Source of the DNA: an uncultured Selenomonadales bacterium
GTDB lineage: Bacteria; Bacillota; Negativicutes; Selenomonadales; Selenomonadaceae
NCBI GenBank assembly: GCA_946406415.1
Contig: CAMJKR010000003.1
Coordinates: 1-35,574, forward strand
Direction: 5' to 3'
DNA: 35,574 nt
The number at the start of each line of letters is the position of its first letter. Position 1 is the first letter of the stretch. Under the pieces are notes generated by a model, which ran no database searches, was not told the DNA's origin, and saw only the letters and a program-made list of their open reading frames with translations. Of this stretch, positions 32,563 through 35,574 are shown in pieces. The translations under genes and the position numbers were made by a program.

Positions 32563-32701
32563 TCAATGCCCAAAAAATAGTGCAAAAATAGTGCACGCGG
32601 ATTTTGGTGAATGTGGTAAGATATGTCAAAGTAGGTTTAGTCGAGAATGTTCACTTATGCATTTCACTACGTGAAATGCCAAAAATCCCGCGTTCTGACG
32701 C
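32534..32701 (-). other. oriT: oriT2: second MOBQ-type transfer origin, inverted relative to oriT1
   Basis: Minus strand: hairpin arms GCATTTCAC and GTGAAATGC (+ strand 32659-32667 and 32671-32679) around a 3-base loop, then A and TAAGTGAACA (32648-32657), the same ten-base core as oriT1. Tandem 11-mers (32574-32595) and the flanking GCGTC (32697-32701) are also conserved, and the block is 168 bp in both copies. It lies 79 bases before the start of relaxase copy 2, which is the usual place for a cognate oriT. Confidence 0.8.
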
Positions 32702-32780
32702 AAAAAACAGCTCAAAAAATATGCCAGTCGCTATGCTCCTTGAACCTGCGGTTGGCTCTCGAAAGGGAGGAACATCTTCT

Positions 32781-35574
32781 TTGGCGATGTATCATTTCCG
32801 TATCAAGTCGGACAAGAAACCGAAAGGAACGAAAATTTCTGCCGTCAAACATGTGGAATATATTAACCGTGAAGGCACTTTTGCGCACGACGAACGCTGG
32901 AAACAAAACAACAAATTCGTCGGCAATTTCATCACGACGGCTCAGATGCCAAACGCGCTTGACGGACTAAATGCGCTCCTTTACAAGACCGATGATTTTG
33001 GCTCTATTAAAAATTCTGAGCGCGGGATTGAAGTCACTGAAAATTTTTCCCACACCACTATTGCCATTGCGCTTCTGTTAGCCGACAGAGCTCTGAATCA
33101 TCAACCACTGATTATAAATGGCTCTCCCGATTTCCATAAGTCGGTATTGAAAGTCGCCCTTCAAGATAATCTCCCTATTTCTTTTCACGATAAACTTATG
33201 CAGGAAACTTTTGAACTGCGAAAACGAGAAAATGAAACCGAAAGAAGAAACTTCCTCGCCAACGGAGGAAAAATTGTCACCAAACGCCCAAAATATCAAT
33301 CTCGGATTCATCCAGCTCGCGTTAAAACTATAAAGGAAGCAACAAAAACAGGATTTCATTTGCCTTCATTATCTCAACTTCCGTTGCTAAAGGAAACATC
33401 GGAAGGAATAAAATTGACCGAAGATGAAGCACTTGACTTAAAAGAATTCATGCGTGAACAATATCAGCGCGTTCGTTATGATTTTTCCAGCGAGCAAAAA
33501 AGTTTTGCCCAGCTGACTGTTAAAAAAATTTTGGAAAATGTGGAAGAGGCACGTAAACAACAATCTGCCGTTTCTCACGCTGAGTATATCAATCGAGAAA
33601 AAGCGTATGAAAATCGCGGTGGCTGTATCTTTCAATTTTATTGCCTACCGAAATGAGCGAAGAACAACCCAAAAAATTTTTTCCAAGCCGCCGATAAATA
33701 CGAAGGCGTCGGACATCGCAGATATGTCGAGATTGAATTTGCGTTGCCAAACGAATTAAAAACGGTCGAGCAGTATCGGCAGATTATCGACGCTTTTATC
33801 GCTAAACATTTGAGCGACCATTATTATGCCTACGCGATACACAACAAAATAGGAATGATGTCAGACGGACAACATCATCCACACGTTCATATTATGTTTT
33901 CCGAACGCCTCATTGACGACGTGGAACAAAAGGAAGAACGAGCCGCTAAAGCTTTCTTTCTCTATCCGGCACGAAAGAAAAAAGACGGCTCTGAACCGCC
34001 TTTCGAGGAAAAATGGAAACGCGGTGCCCCTAAAGACCGTAAGTGGTGCAATCGGCAATACGTAAGCGAAATGCGCGCTGACTTTGCTCGAATTCAAAAT
34101 GCTGTATTGGAGCAAAATGGTTTTTCCATTCGCGTTGACCATAGAACACTACAGGCGCAAAAGGAAGAAGCGGAGAAAAACGGCGATACTTTTCTTGCCA
34201 GACTTTTTAGCCGTATTCCGGAAGAATATGTCGGTATCATTTCCTGCAAAGAAGATGATGACCCAAAAGTAGAACGGCTGAAAGAATTTCGCTCTCTTCG
34301 CAAACAGCATTTTGGTTTAATCATGAAAATAGACGCTATAGCGAAGGAAACGGAAGAATTGGAAACTAAGGACTCTGTTCAAATTGCCTCTACCGCCACA
34401 AAAAGGCTCATGGACTCGAAAGAATATACTGAGCAAAAATTTTCCTCACCATATCTTTTGGAATTGAAAAATAAAATGCTGACAGCGATAGCGGAAGTGA
34501 ACAAATGGAAGCGCGTCATTATTTCCCAACATGATGCCGAAGAACGAGCAAAACTTGAATACATGACTAAATTCGAGCGGGAGCTTTGGCAAAAATATTT
34601 TGAAACACTTGCCCAGAAAAAGCAGATGGAAGAATTTTTGCAGACGCTCAAAAAGCCCGAAGAATCGGATAAAGATGAACTTAAAGCTTATGAGGAGCTT
34701 ATTCATGGCGTTAATTCTAAAATTTTTTCACTATTGACAGAGGCACGAGCGATGAAAAAAACAGTGGAGGACATCAAACGCCGCCTTGAAAAACCTGAAT
34801 TCAAAAATAATATCCTGATGGTGACGCACCGGATTTTACAAGCAAACACGCACGCAAGAAAAATGCTAAAACGAGCAAGCGAGGAGCTCGACAAAGCGGT
34901 CGATGACCTCAGAAATGCATTGTTCGCAAAGACTTTGGAAGAGTCGCAAACCAGTTTCAAAACCCGTGAAGTTTACGACCTGATTCATCAGCAGTATCGC
35001 GCCCTTAAAAAGGAACACGAGGATTTGTTCGTTGAAAAATTTCACATCCAACGCCAGATAATTTCGCCGGAACGCGCTATCTTTATGGCGAAAAATATTT
35101 TTGTACGTGGAGAATATAAAAGACTGCGCGAAAAGATTCGGCGATACAAAAAAGAAGAGCAAAAGCTTGCTCCTAAATTGCTTGCTTATGCTAAGGAAGA
35201 AAAAGAGTTCCAAAAGCGAGACTGGTCGGTCTTCCCACGCTCTACTTTTTTGCAAGTGCAATATTATCTGACCAAACAGCGTACATTGCTGGAATTGGAA
35301 AGAAGCCATCTCGACCAAATTAAATTCTCTCTTCAAAACAAACAAGCCGAGTTGGAAACATTATGCCGCCAGCCCGACGCGGCGAAGAAAATCGAAATCA
35401 TTGCTATTGGCATTCTTCGCAAAAATTCAAGATTCGTTCGTCAGCTTGAAGAAGTCGAAAATCGCGACAAAGAAATACTTCAGCGCATGAATCACGCTAA
35501 AGAGCAAATGAAAGCATTAGAAAACCGTATTGCTCTCGATAAAGTCAATACTCGTTATCGTGTTATGGTTTCAG
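32781..35574 (+). pseudogene. mobA: MobA/MobL relaxase (copy 2), interrupted by TGA at 33654 and cut by the window end
   Basis: The likely start is TTG 32781 (MAMYHFRIKSD, aligning with MATFHLRIKND of copy 1; GGGAGG at 32765-32770). Residues 1-35 match the relaxase N-terminus, then about 240 extra residues come between two YINRE motifs (near 29 and 270). The frame stops at TGA 33654-33656 after CLPK, exactly where copy 1 has Trp (LPKWAKG). The same frame then stays open from AKNNPKNFF to the window end. It includes HHPHVHIMFSERLIDDVE (the HUH metal motif), GAPKDRKW, HRTLQAQKEEAEKNG and a long coiled tail. One G-to-A change would explain the break. A restart at ATG 33855 would lack the N-terminal part of the catalytic fold. 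An assembly error is possible. Confidence 0.8.

Noticed and set aside
32604-32780. Upstream extension of relaxase copy 2 from ATG 32604
   Set aside because: It would translate oriT2 itself; the TTG at 32781 aligns with the start of copy 1 and has a GGGAGG ribosome site.
33654-33656. TGA read as tryptophan (alternative genetic code)
   Set aside because: mod, the DnaB-like gene and brxC end in TGA with coupled downstream starts, so TGA is a stop in this genome.

Overview
The window looks like part of a mobilizable plasmid or integrative element from a low-GC, AT-rich bacterium. Strong GGAGG-type ribosome sites, a MobA/MobL relaxase family and ICE-style XRE/ImmA regulators point to Bacillota. 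The class Negativicutes is only a guess. TGA is a normal stop here (it ends mod, the DnaB-like gene and brxC). TTG starts are frequent.

Layout. (1) 69-5068, minus strand: a MobA/MobL relaxase; a small zinc-ribbon protein; a DUF4417 protein fused, through a -1 frameshift at a 7-A run, to a CdiA-CT-like nuclease domain; and an ImmA-type metalloprotease with its XRE repressor. (2) 5133-9840, plus strand: a type III restriction-modification pair (Mod, Res), then a second XRE regulator. (3) 9844-17754: replication and mobilization module, with an array of about 20 GTATCG iterons, a large PrimPol/PriCT-2/DUF927 primase-helicase, an oriT with a MOBQ-type hairpin, a small possible oriT accessory protein, a PD-(D/E)XK transposase-family nuclease, a DnaB-like helicase and a Rep-like winged-helix protein. 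(4) 17755-18570: no convincing gene, but several strong nested hairpins. (5) 18573-32481, minus strand: a Fic protein, then (reading from the promoter at 32.5 kb) a seven-gene operon: unknown 483-aa protein, BrxP (PAPS-reductase/4Fe-4S/DUF4007-like), BrxC, PglZ, BrxL, a 68-aa CxxC protein and a cysteine desulfurase. This is a type 4 BREX defence system with what looks like its own sulfur supply. (6) 32534-35574: a second oriT in inverted orientation and a second MobA/MobL relaxase, broken by one TGA and running off the window.

How it fits together. The element carries its own replication proteins and two oriT sites, and is loaded with defence genes (type III R-M, BREX-4, Fic, a possible toxin-immunity pair). 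The two oriTs are 168-bp blocks with identical nick-site cores, co-linear without length change. Each ends in the same sigma-70 promoter: one copy reads into the mobilization/replication genes, the other reads into the BREX operon. No PglX-type methylase lies in the BREX operon; this and the PAPS-reductase plus desulfurase suggest sulfur-based rather than methyl-based DNA marking, which is an inference.
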